From Prorocentrum cordatum (Eukaryota > Sar > Dinophyceae > Prorocentrales > Prorocentraceae): a stretch of 64,000 nucleotides of DNA. The stretch spans positions 407,414 to 471,413 of the forward strand of contig CAUYUJ010009591.1 in assembly GCA_963575745.1 (NCBI GenBank). Direction: 5' to 3'. Position 1 is the stretch's first letter; every line of letters begins with the position of its first letter. The position numbers and the translations under genes were made by a program. Below the pieces are notes generated by a model. The model was not told the origin of the DNA and searched no databases. It worked only from the letters and a program-made list of their open reading frames with translations. Below are positions 42,011 through 52,300 of the stretch, in pieces.

Positions 42011-42084
42011 GGCTGGCGGGGCACGACTGGGGATACAAGGCTGGTCTGGGGGAAGGCCCCGGAGGTCGGGTCGGACGAATTGGG

Positions 42085-42400
42085 TGGGATTGGGGCTTGC
42101 GAAAACTGCTGCGCGCAGCTGTTTTTTTGCGCCCCGCCGCAGAGCGCCCGCCTCGACGCACTGGCGCCTCTGGCGCCGGGAGGCACCAGGAAAGTCAGCT
42201 GGGTTTCGGTCGGACCTGTCCCTCTACAGGAGGAATGTTCAAATATAGTCAGAAAATAGTCTGGGGACGATTTTTCTACTATGTTTGACTATGTTTGGGT
42301 CTTTTTGGAATATGTTTTAAGGTTTCGCCCAAAATCCACCTGTAGGAGGACATGCCCGACCTAAAGCTAGGTGAGTTGATTCACAAACTCCCTTTTATTT
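42085..42400. mobile_element. family M copy 2, interrupted by A4
   Basis: GCTGCGCGCAGCTGTTTTTT, GGCGCCGGGAGGCACCAGGA, AAGTCAGCT, then A4, then AGGTGAGTTGATTCACAAAC. The corresponding uninterrupted sequence in M1 is GGGAAAATCAGCTACGTGAG. Confidence 0.65.
42205..42364 (+). mobile_element. introner-like element A4
   Basis: 160 bp; ends TTCGGTCGGACCTGTCC / GGACATGCCCGACCTAA; 8-bp duplication AGCTGGGT / AGCTAGGT (42197-42204, 42365-42372; one mismatch). Confidence 0.85.
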
Positions 42401-42654
42401 GGATCACCGCAGGAGCTGCAATGAGATAGGAGGGTCACAAGTGGACGCTAAGGCGGATTACTGGTGTAACCTAGCTTATGAGTTGGTGTCATATGCGTCG
42501 AGTTGTTTGGGTGGATTCGATAACTCCACCCATGGGCGAAGCCCACCCGGCTCAGACCCTGTACCCCCCTGAGCCACTTGGGCATACCTAACTCCTTCTA
42601 TACGGGCTGTGTTAGGCCATATACACAAGCCCTTCAGCATCCACTTATATGCAG

Positions 42655-42830
42655 AAGGGGCTAGGACGAGGACAAATCCGTTCCAGAGCGTGCCAGAACG
42701 CTCTCAGAGCGTTCCGGAACGCTCTGAGAAGGCCGCGGCGCCCGACAGCGTTCAGAACCGCTGGATCTCAGAGGTCTTCGATCTGTCTTGTTCCCGATGT
42801 CATCCCCGTCTTGGCTACGTCTTGTAGAAA
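42655..42830 (+). mobile_element. family I copy 3
   Basis: CTAGGACGAGGACAAATCCG, CGTTCCGGAACGCTCTGAGA and GATGTCATCCCCGTCTTG, as in copy 2 with an extra GAACGCTC unit. Confidence 0.75.
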
Positions 42831-43424
42831 CCCCCATCCCCTGAGCCCCCCCCGCGGTGATCCAAGGGCACCACCCCTCTTCTGACTCGGCGGCGAAATC
42901 CGAAGCCTACCCTCGCCGATCAACGGTTCAGGCATCTCAGTGGGCGGCAGGGATGGGGTTCGGAGTTCGTCGGACACGTGGAGAAATTCGAACCCTACCC
43001 ACACCTCCTTCATCGATTGAGCAAAATCGATGGTTGGCGGGGGTAGGGTTCGGATGTCGCCACCTAGAGCGTGTTTCTTTATTGCTTGGGGCATAGTGGG
43101 CATTATAGCCCCCAGCCCCCCCTCCCCTCCACCCCCCAATAACGTAACGCCCCTCCCCCCCCCGAGTGCGCTTCAGGCACTGCCGCCGTGCGCATCGGGC
43201 ACACGGCCCCCCGGGCCCCTCCCGGGCCCCTCCCCCCCACCCCCCTATAATGCCCACTATCGCCGATAATAAAGAAACGCGCTCCTACTGACCCCAGTTG
43301 TCCAGGACCCCTTCCCCCCGAGGGCCCCTAACCCGCTCCCTGCCGAGGCGGCGCGCCGCACGGCCGGCCGGGCCTCCGGGAGCTCTGCGCCCGGTCGGAC
43401 GCGGAGGCTCGGAGAGAGGACAGC
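42831..43424. other. no supported gene; partial internal duplication
   Basis: ATGGGGTTCGGAGTTCGTCG (42952) and GTAGGGTTCGGATGTCGCCA (43043) lie in a weak ~90-bp direct repeat. ATAGTGGGCATTATAG (43093) is inverted as CTATAATGCCCACTAT (43245), a 16-bp inverted repeat spaced by ~135 bp. Confidence 0.6.
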
Positions 43425-43790
43425 TCGAAGAGGAGGAGGAGGAGGAGGAGAAGGAGGAGGAGGAGGAGGAAGCGGAGTAGGAGGAGGAGGAGGAGGAGGA
43501 GGAGGAGGAGAAGAAGAAGAAAGGAGGAGGAGGAGGAGTAGGAAGAGGAGGAATCGGCGAGGAGGAGGAGGAGGAGGAGGAGAGGAGGAGAGGAGGAAGA
43601 GAGGAGGAGGAGAGGAGGAGGAGGAGGAGGAGGAGGAGGAGGACGGACGAAGAGTGGGCGGAGGAGGAGGAGGAGGAGGAGGAGGAGGAGGAGGAGGAGG
43701 AGGAGGAGGAGGAGACGGGCGAGGAGGAGGAGGAGGAGGAGGGAGGAGGAGGAGGAGGAGGAGGAGAAGGAGGAGGCGGGAGGAGAGTCC
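43425..43790. repeat. (GGA)n microsatellite
   Basis: About 365 bp of GGA/GAG triplets with scattered interruptions. Confidence 0.95.
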
Positions 43791-43854
43791 CCAGGCCCCT
43801 TCGCGTCGTGAAAGAGCATGACGCGGGCGTCGTTCTTTCCATCTTGTCGGCTTC

Positions 43855-43985
43855 GGGGGGCCACCGATGTGCCGCGGGGGGCCGTCCACGACAGATGAGC
43901 TAGGACGAAAAGCCAGTCCCAGGGAAAGGGCCGAGACCTCCAGGGGTCCACGTTGTGAAACAATCGTGACGTCGGGGGCCCGGGG
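43855..43985 (+). repeat. interspersed family E copy
   Basis: GAAAAGCCAGTCCCAGGGAA, GACCTCCAGGGGTCCACGTT, CAATCGTGACGTCGGGGGCC. Confidence 0.7.
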
Positions 43986-44203
43986 GCCCGAGGATCGAGG
44001 CTTCTCGGCGTCTCGAGCCGCTGCTCTGGCACCGCAGGGCCCTCAGAATCGATACGGGACGAGACGTCGGACCAAGGCGTGGATGGAGGAGCCCGGGGGG
44101 GGGGGCATGTGAAGCGGATTTCGGTCGCGAGATTCGGAGGACTCTGAGATCCGACGTCGCAACAACAAACATACAGCAGCGAGAAAAATTACGACTTGGA
44201 GCC

Positions 44204-44596
44204 ATGACCCAAAACTTGCTGCGGCGTTCAATGGAGCTGGATCGATTCGCGATGATCACAAGTGCGGATCGGAATTTGACGGCCCAGCTTCAGCGACATG
44301 TTTGCAGCGGCGGCTCGCGCAACAGTGCAGATGAGGTCCAGCCATTTCTCTTGCGGCCCAGTCAGGCCAACTCGAGTTCACCGAATTCGAGGTTGGCCTG
44401 CCCCCGATCCGAGTGTGCCCCCTCTAGGTGGGGATGGGTGCTGCGAGCTGCGAGTCACAGGACGGCGAGACGGCACCCATCGCCACCCAAGTATGAGAAG
44501 CGGAAGGGTCGGCAGCCGGAGCCGAGGCTTCTCCGGGGGGGGGGATTCTTTTGCCTGTCCAGAACCAGTACCCGTCCCAGACCCCGGGTGTCGTGA
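44204..44596 (+). CDS. possible coding segment, unknown
   Basis: An ATG at 44204 opens 130 codons. The first ~90 look protein-like (MELDRFAMITSADRNLTAQL, SRNSADEVQPFLLRPSQANS), while the last part is Arg/Pro-rich and overlaps a degenerate E copy (44575-44715). No domain recognised; may be a single exon or chance. Confidence 0.25.
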   Translation: MTQNLLRRSMELDRFAMITSADRNLTAQLQRHVCSGGSRNSADEVQPFLLRPSQANSSSPNSRLACPRSECAPSRWGWVLRAASHRTARRHPSPPKYEKRKGRQPEPRLLRGGGFFCLSRTSTRPRPRVS

Positions 44597-44714
44597 TTTG
44601 TTCGCAGCGTCGGCCCCGAGAGATCTGGACCCATTCCCCAGGGCTGGCTTTTCTCATCCTGGGGAGCTGTTCGACGGTCTCAAGACAGTCAAGAACTGTC
44701 CGTCGTGTTTTTTG

Positions 44715-44858
44715 GGCCACGCGAAGAGGGGGGCCTGGGGGAGGGGGGAAGGCTTCTCAGCAGCAGGCTGTCTCTTAGAAGGCGTCGGCCTCAGCTATAG
44801 ATGCATGGCTGGCGCCCTCTAAGCAGCCTCCTTCTCAGAAGCCTCCCCCCTTCCCTCC
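44715..44858 (+). mobile_element. family B copy 5
   Basis: GGCCACGCGAAGAGGGGGGC, GGAAGGCTTCTCAGCAGC, AGCTATAGATGCATGGCTGG and CTCCTTCTCAGAAGCC; the GCGCGCCGCC end is missing. Confidence 0.68.
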
Positions 44859-44954
44859 ACCGAAGGCGATACTAAGGAGATCCACCGAAGGCGATACTAA
44901 CAGCGACGGCATTCACAACTGCATGTGGTTGGGTCCTTCGCCAGGCTGATTTTT

Positions 44955-45036
44955 GGCCACGCGCAGAGTGGGGTAGGGGGAGGGGGGAAGGCTTCTGAGA
45001 AGCCCCCCCCTCCCCTCCACTGCGCGCCGCCAGGGG
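44955..45036 (+). mobile_element. family B copy 6, internally deleted
   Basis: GGCCACGCGCAGAGTGGGGT passes through GGCTTCTGAGAAGCC directly to CCACTGCGCGCCGCCA. Only the two ends remain, a minimal ~80-bp fold-back. Confidence 0.75.
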
Positions 45037-45807
45037 GTGTCCCCAGAGCCCCACAAGATTATGTTCCAACCCACTTTAGCCTTGGCCACCAGAAAGTATT
45101 CGAGCACCAAACAAGTACCGAAACTCGAGGGTTTTCACGTGTCGGGCCCTGGGAGACACTCGTCCGACACTGTTTCGACACTGTTTCGACACTTTTCCGG
45201 GCGCTAGGAATTATTTCTTGGATGTGGTCCGTAAGTACGGTGGGAGCAACATAAGACAAGACAGGCAAAAACCGTCCGTCGTGTTTTTGTTTCACGGCTT
45301 CCGCCTCTGAGTGCCACCGTTCCTCCTTCCCCGTCCGCGGCCGCCTCGTCTGCCTCAGCCTCCCCTCTCCTGCACGCCACGGGCAGTTCGCTTCGCGGCG
45401 GCCCCCGCTTAGCTCCATCGCTGGTGCAGCCGGTCTGCCTCGCCGTCGACGGGAGAGCTGTTGCTTCACGGCGCGGGTGTCTGGGGCTGTTATATACCTC
45501 TGCCGTTCGTCCCACTGCGCCCGCCCGCCAGCTCCAGACGCTGGCTGCCGCCCTCCCGCCACCCGTGTCACCGTGGCTCACCACGGCCGCCCACCACGCT
45601 CTGGCCCTGCGCGCCTGGCTGCCGTTGCCCCCCCCCCCCGGCTGCTCATCGCAGGTCTCTTCGGCGTCTGGGCGTCCCTTCTCCCTCTCGGCCGTCCCCC
45701 CCCCTCTCTTTGCCCGCCGGCCAACTCGCTAGTGAGAGCCCATTCTAGCTTCTCGCCGGAGCGGGGTTCGCCGCCTCGCCGCCGACGGAGAAAAAGTGTC
45801 TGCGCCT
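45037..45807. other. no supported gene
   Basis: A degenerate E copy lies at ~45200-45300. The rest is Pro/Ser/Arg-biased GC-rich sequence with three equally open frames. Confidence 0.35.
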
Positions 45808-45865
45808 GTTCTGCCCATGTTGCCTGCAGAGGTGCCGCCCCCGCTGCAGCGGCGCAGGCGGCGGG

Positions 45866-46040
45866 CGAGGGGGGGAAGTAAGAAGGAGCGGGCCTTCTCA
45901 GAAGGCCTTCTGGAAAGTTTCCTGAGCCTTCCCCGAAGACAAAAAAAAACTTTCAGAAGGCGCGAGGGATGCTGAGAAGTCCCGCCGCCTTCTGAGAGGG
46001 CCTTCTCCTTCTCACTTCCCCCCTCGCTCGCCCCCAAGTC
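45866..46040. mobile_element. fold-back element, family C copy 1
   Basis: GCGAGGGGGGGAAGTAAGAA with GGGCCTTCTCAGAAGGCC on the left and GAGGGCCTTCTCCTTCTCAC, TTCCCCCCTCGCTCGCC on the right are inverted. The interior carries further CTTCTGAGA motifs and CCTTCCCCGAAGACAAAA. Confidence 0.75.
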
Positions 46041-46107
46041 TGGGATCGTTCTGCCCGTGCTGCGTGCAGAGGTGCCGCCCCCGCTGCAGCACCTGCGCGG
46101 GTGTCTG

Positions 46108-46192
46108 AGAAGGGGGAGGAGGAGGAGGAGGAGGAGGAGGAGGAGGAGGAGGAGGAGGAGGAGGAGGAGGAGGAGGGGGAGGAGGGGGAGGA
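46108..46192. repeat. (GGA)n microsatellite
   Basis: About 85 bp of GGA between segment copies 2 and 3. Confidence 0.93.
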
Positions 46193-46225
46193 GGAGGGGC
46201 TGCTCTGCCCGCGCTGCCTGCAGAG

Positions 46226-46354
46226 GTGCCGCCCCCGCTGCAGCACCTGCGCGAGCACCCCGCGGTGGAGCACTGCGAGCTGGTGGGCGGCGCCGCCTAC
46301 GTGGTGCGGAGGGCCGGGTCGAAGGGCGCGGCGCCGCTGGGCGGCGGCGTCGAG
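46226..46354 (+). CDS. EF-hand gene, exon a
   Basis: Frame VPPPLQHLREHPAVEHCELV, then GGAAYVVRRAGSKGAAPLGG and GVE. The acceptor is probably CAGAG just before GTG 46226. It ends phase 0 at GAG 46352-46354 before a GA donor. GAGGACTGG at 46352-46360 is repeated at 47021-47029. Confidence 0.6.
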
Positions 46355-49300
46355 GACTGGGTAGTGTCAAGCCGGGCCTGTGCCTCTGCAGGGGGACTGT
46401 TCAAACATTGCCAAACTGAGAATCGTCGTTTGGTTATGCTGGGCGTATGTTTGAATAGCTGTTGACGTATTGGTTGAATACTTGTTCAGAAGTACGTTTA
46501 CGGGTGGTTTGGGGCATGTCTGGCGTATCTTTGCTTAGTTTTATATGTTGGCCAAAATCCGCCTTTAGGGGGACACGCCCGACCTGATGGTAGTGGCTGT
46601 TGCTGGCTGTTACTGGTTCGTTTTCCTCCTGCTCTCCCTGGCTCCCTCGTGTCATGGCACCAACATCGCAGAGCGGATTTCGTTCGGAGAACGATCGGAT
46701 GGTCTCGGAGTGTCCTGGAGAATGTCGTCCCGGATTGCGAGGTGAATTTCGCGCGGATTCTTTTGGCCGGGAATGAAGACTAAAAATCCACGCGAAATTC
46801 ACTTCGTGTTTAACTCGCCGTTTGGGGGTTTTGCATGGGCAGAAATTCGTACAACAATTCGCTGCAGCACGTCTGCACGGTCGGTGCAGTCATGGTTCGT
46901 TTTCCTCCTGCTCTCCCTGGCTCCTTCGTGATTGTCGTCTTTCCTTCGATGAATCCCTGAAAGTGGGAGCAGTTTTACCCCGTCCATCTCCGCTGGTCGC
47001 GCGCAGTTGTTGGCGCCTCCGAGGACTGGGAGCTCGAGGAGTACGTCAAGGCTGGAGCCAGCTGGGGGAGCTGAGGTGGCACAGCGCTGGCACCAGATCT
47101 CTGACGATGCTACCTTTTCAGCCTAAGAGTGTTCGTGGATTGCAGGCCTCCGAAGCCGCTTTCTGGCCACGGGGCCCGCAAAAATTGATCCAGGAGGAAA
47201 AACGTTAGGCCTCCTAGATAGGGTCGGAGCGCATTCGATCGGAGGATCGCGCCGCATCGCCGATGCATCGCCGATACATCGCCGATGCGGCTCGATGTGG
47301 AGCCCGATTTCCTTCACATCGACGTTGCCGAGGCATCGCCCACGTCGACGATGCATCGCCGGCGCATCGCCGATACATCGGGCGCGATCTTGCGACTCCA
47401 GCTCCTCCGACCCCATTTAGGAGGCCTCTAAAAACGATTCCCAGGGAAGCGGTCGGGACCTCTGGGGGCCGCGGATGGGGCAAATCATAGCGGCGGATGG
47501 CAGGGGCCCCAGCCAGCAGACAGGCAGGAGAAAGGGGGCCCCTCGACGCCACGGCTGGACGCGGCTCGACAGAATGGTGCGTTTCGACCCCTCCCAGGGC
47601 CTGTCTTCGAGCGGATCTGCACTCGCCCCCACCCCATCCTGGCAGAGTGTCCCAGACACCCTATGATGAAGTCGGGCCTGTCCCTCCACAGGAGGAGAAT
47701 TCAGAAATAGTCAACAAAATAGTCTGGGGACGATTTTTGTAGCATCGTCGAGTAGTTGTGCTCGTATTGTTTTGTGCATTTTTAACTTTTCTGCCAAAAT
47801 CCGCCCGTAGGGGGACCTGCCTGGCCTAAACCTATGACCCACTTGCTCCAATACGTTCCCAGGGGCCGGTTTTGCATCCCGAGTCTGAGTTTGCTGGTCC
47901 TGGGCCCGGATAGCGGGCTCAAGGGGCCGCAATCGAAGAAACACGCCGGGACTGAAGAATCGTATCGTCGGAGAGTGGGGCCCTGCAGCGCAGACATCCG
48001 ACGTCTTGATTTTTGTCCAGGCGCGGTCCCAGGAAGTCCGCACCCATTCCCCGAGGCCGAGTTTCTCATCCCGAGCCGCTTCGGAACGGTCCCGCTGGCA
48101 CGAGGACGCGCATAACGAAACAAGTTCGCCGTGACGGCTGTGAGTGCGCTGGAGGCCTGGGCTCTCGGGGCCCATCCAGCGCAGATCCTCGGCATCGCTT
48201 GGAAGTGCGCATTCTCCCCCGGCGAGGACCGCTGAGGAGCATCCCGGACCAGCTGGCGAAAAAAGAAATCACAGGCACGAAGCCGACAAGCGCACGGGGA
48301 ATGGACGTCCGAGCGATGGCGAGCTGATGGTTATCAAAGCGTTGGAGGTCTGGGCTCTCGGGGCTCATCCAGAGCAGACCCCCCCGCCACCTTCGATCGG
48401 CGGCGGGCCAGGGGGGGAAGTGAGACGGGGCGGCCCTTCTCAGAAGACTCGGAAGTCCCCCGGCCTTCTGAGAAGTTTTCCAAGCCCTCCCCGAAGACAC
48501 AAAAACTTCTCAGAAGGCGCGATGGCTTCTGAGAAGTCCCGCCGCATTCTGAGAAGGCCTTCTCCTTCTCATCTCTCCCCCTTGCTCGCCGCCGATTCAA
48601 CGCCAAGGCGCGGATGATCGTCGGCGGCTCCTCCGCCTCGGCGGCGCCGCGCGTGAGGTTCGCCGACCGGCTGCCCGAGCCCCCCTCGGGGCTCCGCGCG
48701 CCCTTCGGGCTGCTGCACGCCCTGGACGCGCTGTTCGCGGACGCGGACGCGGACGGCAGCGGGGAGGTGTCGTGGCAAGAATCTACAACCCTCCTCGAAA
48801 TCAAACGCTAATTTTTGATACTGATCGACTCGCCAAGCGCCGCCCGCGGGGTCCGATTTCTGTGTTTACAGCCGCCGATTTCGGCGCGAACATTGAAGTT
48901 TTGGGGTCCTGGGGCGCCGCCACAGCGCGGGAAAAACTTGCGTTTGATTTCGAGGAGGGATTTAGGCCGCCCAGATGGGGTCCAAGATGGGGTCGAAGGA
49001 TCGCTCCGCATCGCCGATGCATCGGGAATGCTCGGAGGTTGATAGACCTCCCACCCTGACACGTCGATCAGCGAATTGGCCGGTTTCGGTTCGCGCGAGG
49101 GCGTCGCGGCCGTCATTTGGCGGGTCCAGATTCGGTTTTGGTCCTAGGCCGTTTTCACTAAAGGGTGGTTTACTAAAGGGAGGTTTGTCCACCAGCGAAA
49201 TGCGGCTCGGTGTGGAGCCCGCGATTTTCTCAACGCCGACAGCGCCGATGCATCGCCGCCGTCGCATCGGCGCTGCATCTGCGATGCGATCGACCCTCGG

Positions 49301-52300
49301 CCCCATCTACTCCAACCCTATTTTTAAGTCGAGCCTGTCCCTCTAGAGGAGGAAAATTCAAAAACAATCACAAAATAGTCGGGGGACGTTTGTTGTATTT
49401 GTTTTGAGCATGTGTTTGGCATTTCCCCTCCCCTCCAAAATCCGCCTGTAGGAGGACATGCCCGACCTGAATTTAGGAGGCCTCCAGGGAAGCGGGTCCT
49501 GAAGATGCTGCGTCGATTTCGGGCCGCTGGGGACCTCTTTTGGGCCTATGGGCCGTAAAAAGTCTACCTAGGATGAAGTTGGGCCTGTCCCTCTACAGGA
49601 GGAATATTCGACAAGAGTCAAACAAATAATATGGGGACGATGTGTTGACAATGTTTTATATTTTTGTGCGTATGTTTAAGTATGTTTCATTCTGTCCGCC
49701 AAAATCACCCTGTAGGGGGACATGCCCGACCTAAACCTAAGATGAGGAACTGGTCCTGAGGACAGTCCCCGGGCCCAGGGCCCGCATCCTTCGGGCCCGC
49801 GTTCCTTCATGGCGAGGGGTTCGAGACAGAAAATGCTAGCCAATGTGGGCTCCACACAGCGTGTTTCTGGCATTCTATCTGCTGGTGCAGTCTGTGCTGT
49901 GGAATTCACTTGCCGAATTCACAGTGCTGTGGACAGATTGCGATGAGTGCTGGGTGTTGGCTGGTGCATCTCTGCGGCCGCGCATGCTCGCGCGCGCAGC
50001 GGCCAACTAGTTTGGCGCGACCGACGCGAACGCGGTGGCAGTGACCGCTGGGCACATCCCAGCTGGCACTTCAGTGCGAGTCGGCGACTTGGGCGGGCGC
50101 GGTATCATGGCAACGTCGACAACTGCAGACACGATGATGATAGTAGCGATGCTGGTGACGATGCTGACAGCGACGACGGGGCAACCAGTGACGGTGCCGA
50201 TGCTGATCACGCCGACGACGATGACGGCGTCTTCGCGTCGGTGATGAAGGTTTTGGATAGAATCGGAAATGCGCGCGCGGCAGACGCGCGACAGTGGCTC
50301 GCATGGTTTCATTTGACGCGGGTCGTGCCACCCTAGCACGCGCGAAAGGGCGGTCGAACGATTTCGACATGCGCGCGCGAAGTCCCTTTGGTAGCATGTG
50401 ATGATAAAGCTTAAGAAATAAATTGCTTGTTTCAAGAATTCGCAAGAGCGCGCACGCTTTTGTTGAACATGTGTGTTGCGGAACCCTTTTATAGGAAACG
50501 TGTTTATTGGACACTCGATTTTGAACCCCCTCCGAAACCGAAGGTTTTTGAAGGATTTCGGCCTGCGCGCGCGACGACTCGCGCGTTTGCACTTCGTCTG
50601 ATTTGCTGCAAGGGACTTTTTTGGAAACTCCTTAGTGTTGATAAACGAGTGCGCGCGCATAGTATGTTTTTGCAAGGGAACCGAGGGGGTACCGAGACTG
50701 GCCTGGCTGGGATAGTATCATTTCACAGGTAGGACGGACATTGGGTCAGAATCATATGTGTTTGGCAAGGGTCCCTGGGGAATCGATAAGTCCGAGGGGG
50801 GGAGGGCAGTGAGCTGTCAATTCCGCTGCTCACGTAATTATCCCACTCACCCTCCCGCAGCTGGGTTTGCAAAACCCATGCGGCGGCGATTGCGATGAGC
50901 GCTTGGTGTTGGCTGGTGCATTTGTGCGGCCGCGCTAGCCCGCGCATGCTCGTGCGCGCAGTGTCCAGCTAATTTCGCACGACCGACGCGGCCGCGGTGA
51001 CGCTGACCGCTGGGCAGTTCCCAGCGGGCTATTCAGTACGAGTCGGTTACCTGGGCGGGAGCGGCATCATGGGATCGTCGGCGACGGTAGACACGAGGAT
51101 GATACTAGCGACGTTGGTGGCGATTATGGCAGCGACGACGGCAATGCCAATGATTGCGCCGATGCGGATCGCGCCGACGACGATGACGGCGTCCTCGCGT
51201 CTATGGTGAAAGTTTGGGGAAAAGTTCGACATGCACGCGCGGCCGACGCGCGAGAGTATCCCACATGGTTTCATTTGACACGGACCGTGTCCCACCCCCC
51301 GGCACGCGCGCAAAGGCGTCCGAATGATTTGGACTTGCGGCGCGAGAGGCCCGTTCTGGCAGAATTGTATGAACAAAGGTTGTCAATCCAATGGTTGTCT
51401 TAAGACTTCGCAGGAGCGCGAACGCAAGTTTTTTTGAATACAGACGTTGCGCAACCATGTGGGTTAGTATGTTTTCTTGATTCTCGATTTTGAAGTTGGT
51501 TTTAATACGTTGCACAACCATGTGGTTTAACACGTTTTGAAAATGTTCCCGCACGCGCACGCGCGACGACGCGCGCGCAATTCGACTTGTTTTCTGCCAG
51601 GGATTCGTGCGACAGCACGTGCGCAATGGCCTTCTAGCGATTTCGACATGCGCGCGCGAGAAGCACGTTGGTTAGAATGCTACGAAACGCAAACAAAGAA
51701 CATACGGTTGTCTTAGCAGTTCGCAAGAGCCCGAACGCAAGCTTTGTTTGAAAATATGCGTTGCGAAACAATATGTTGTTATATGTGTCTGCGAAACCTA
51801 AGGTTTTTGAACGAGTCCGGCATGCGTTCGCGACGACGGGCGCGTGTGCATTTCGTCAATTTGTTTTGCATTTCTTGGGACACGGATGATGTTTGATAAA
51901 CGAATGCGCGCATAGTTTTTTAAGAAAATAGGGGGCGATGCCGGCATGCGCTCTAGGATGGACGAAGGGAGGGGCAGGATCACATGCAAATTGCAAGACG
52001 AAAAAGGGAGGGAACCAGTGACTCTGGGGGGGATACCCTGATATTTTTTAAACAAGAGATACTCTGCGCAATCGATGTTGGGCAACTTGTATAACTAATG
52101 CAATCGAGGTTATGCCGTCTACGTGGTGCAATCTGCGGTGTGCAAATTATATGAAACAAAACGGGTGGTGCAATCGATTTGGTGAAACAACGCAACGCGC
52201 AGCAATGCAAAGCAAGGCCAGGGAATGAAATGTTTTGTTTCGAAGCGCAAAGCAATGCAGAGCAACAAAGAGAAGCGCAAAACAATGCAGCGCAAAGCAC

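Larger units (their letters stand above)
45808..46250 (+). repeat. three direct copies of a ~45-bp exon-like segment
   Basis: TGCCTGCAGAGGTGCCGCCC followed by CCGCTGCAGC occurs at ~45825, ~46064 and ~46216, each preceded by TTCTGCCC or CTCTGCCC. Copies 1 and 2 enclose fold-back C1; copies 2 and 3 enclose a GGA tract. Only copy 3 leads into an open exon (46226-46354). Confidence 0.88.

Noticed and set aside
41284-42288. Ala/Gly/Trp/Arg-rich frames of 250-300 codons on both strands
   Set aside because: Derived from the 11-bp minisatellite; both strands equally open.
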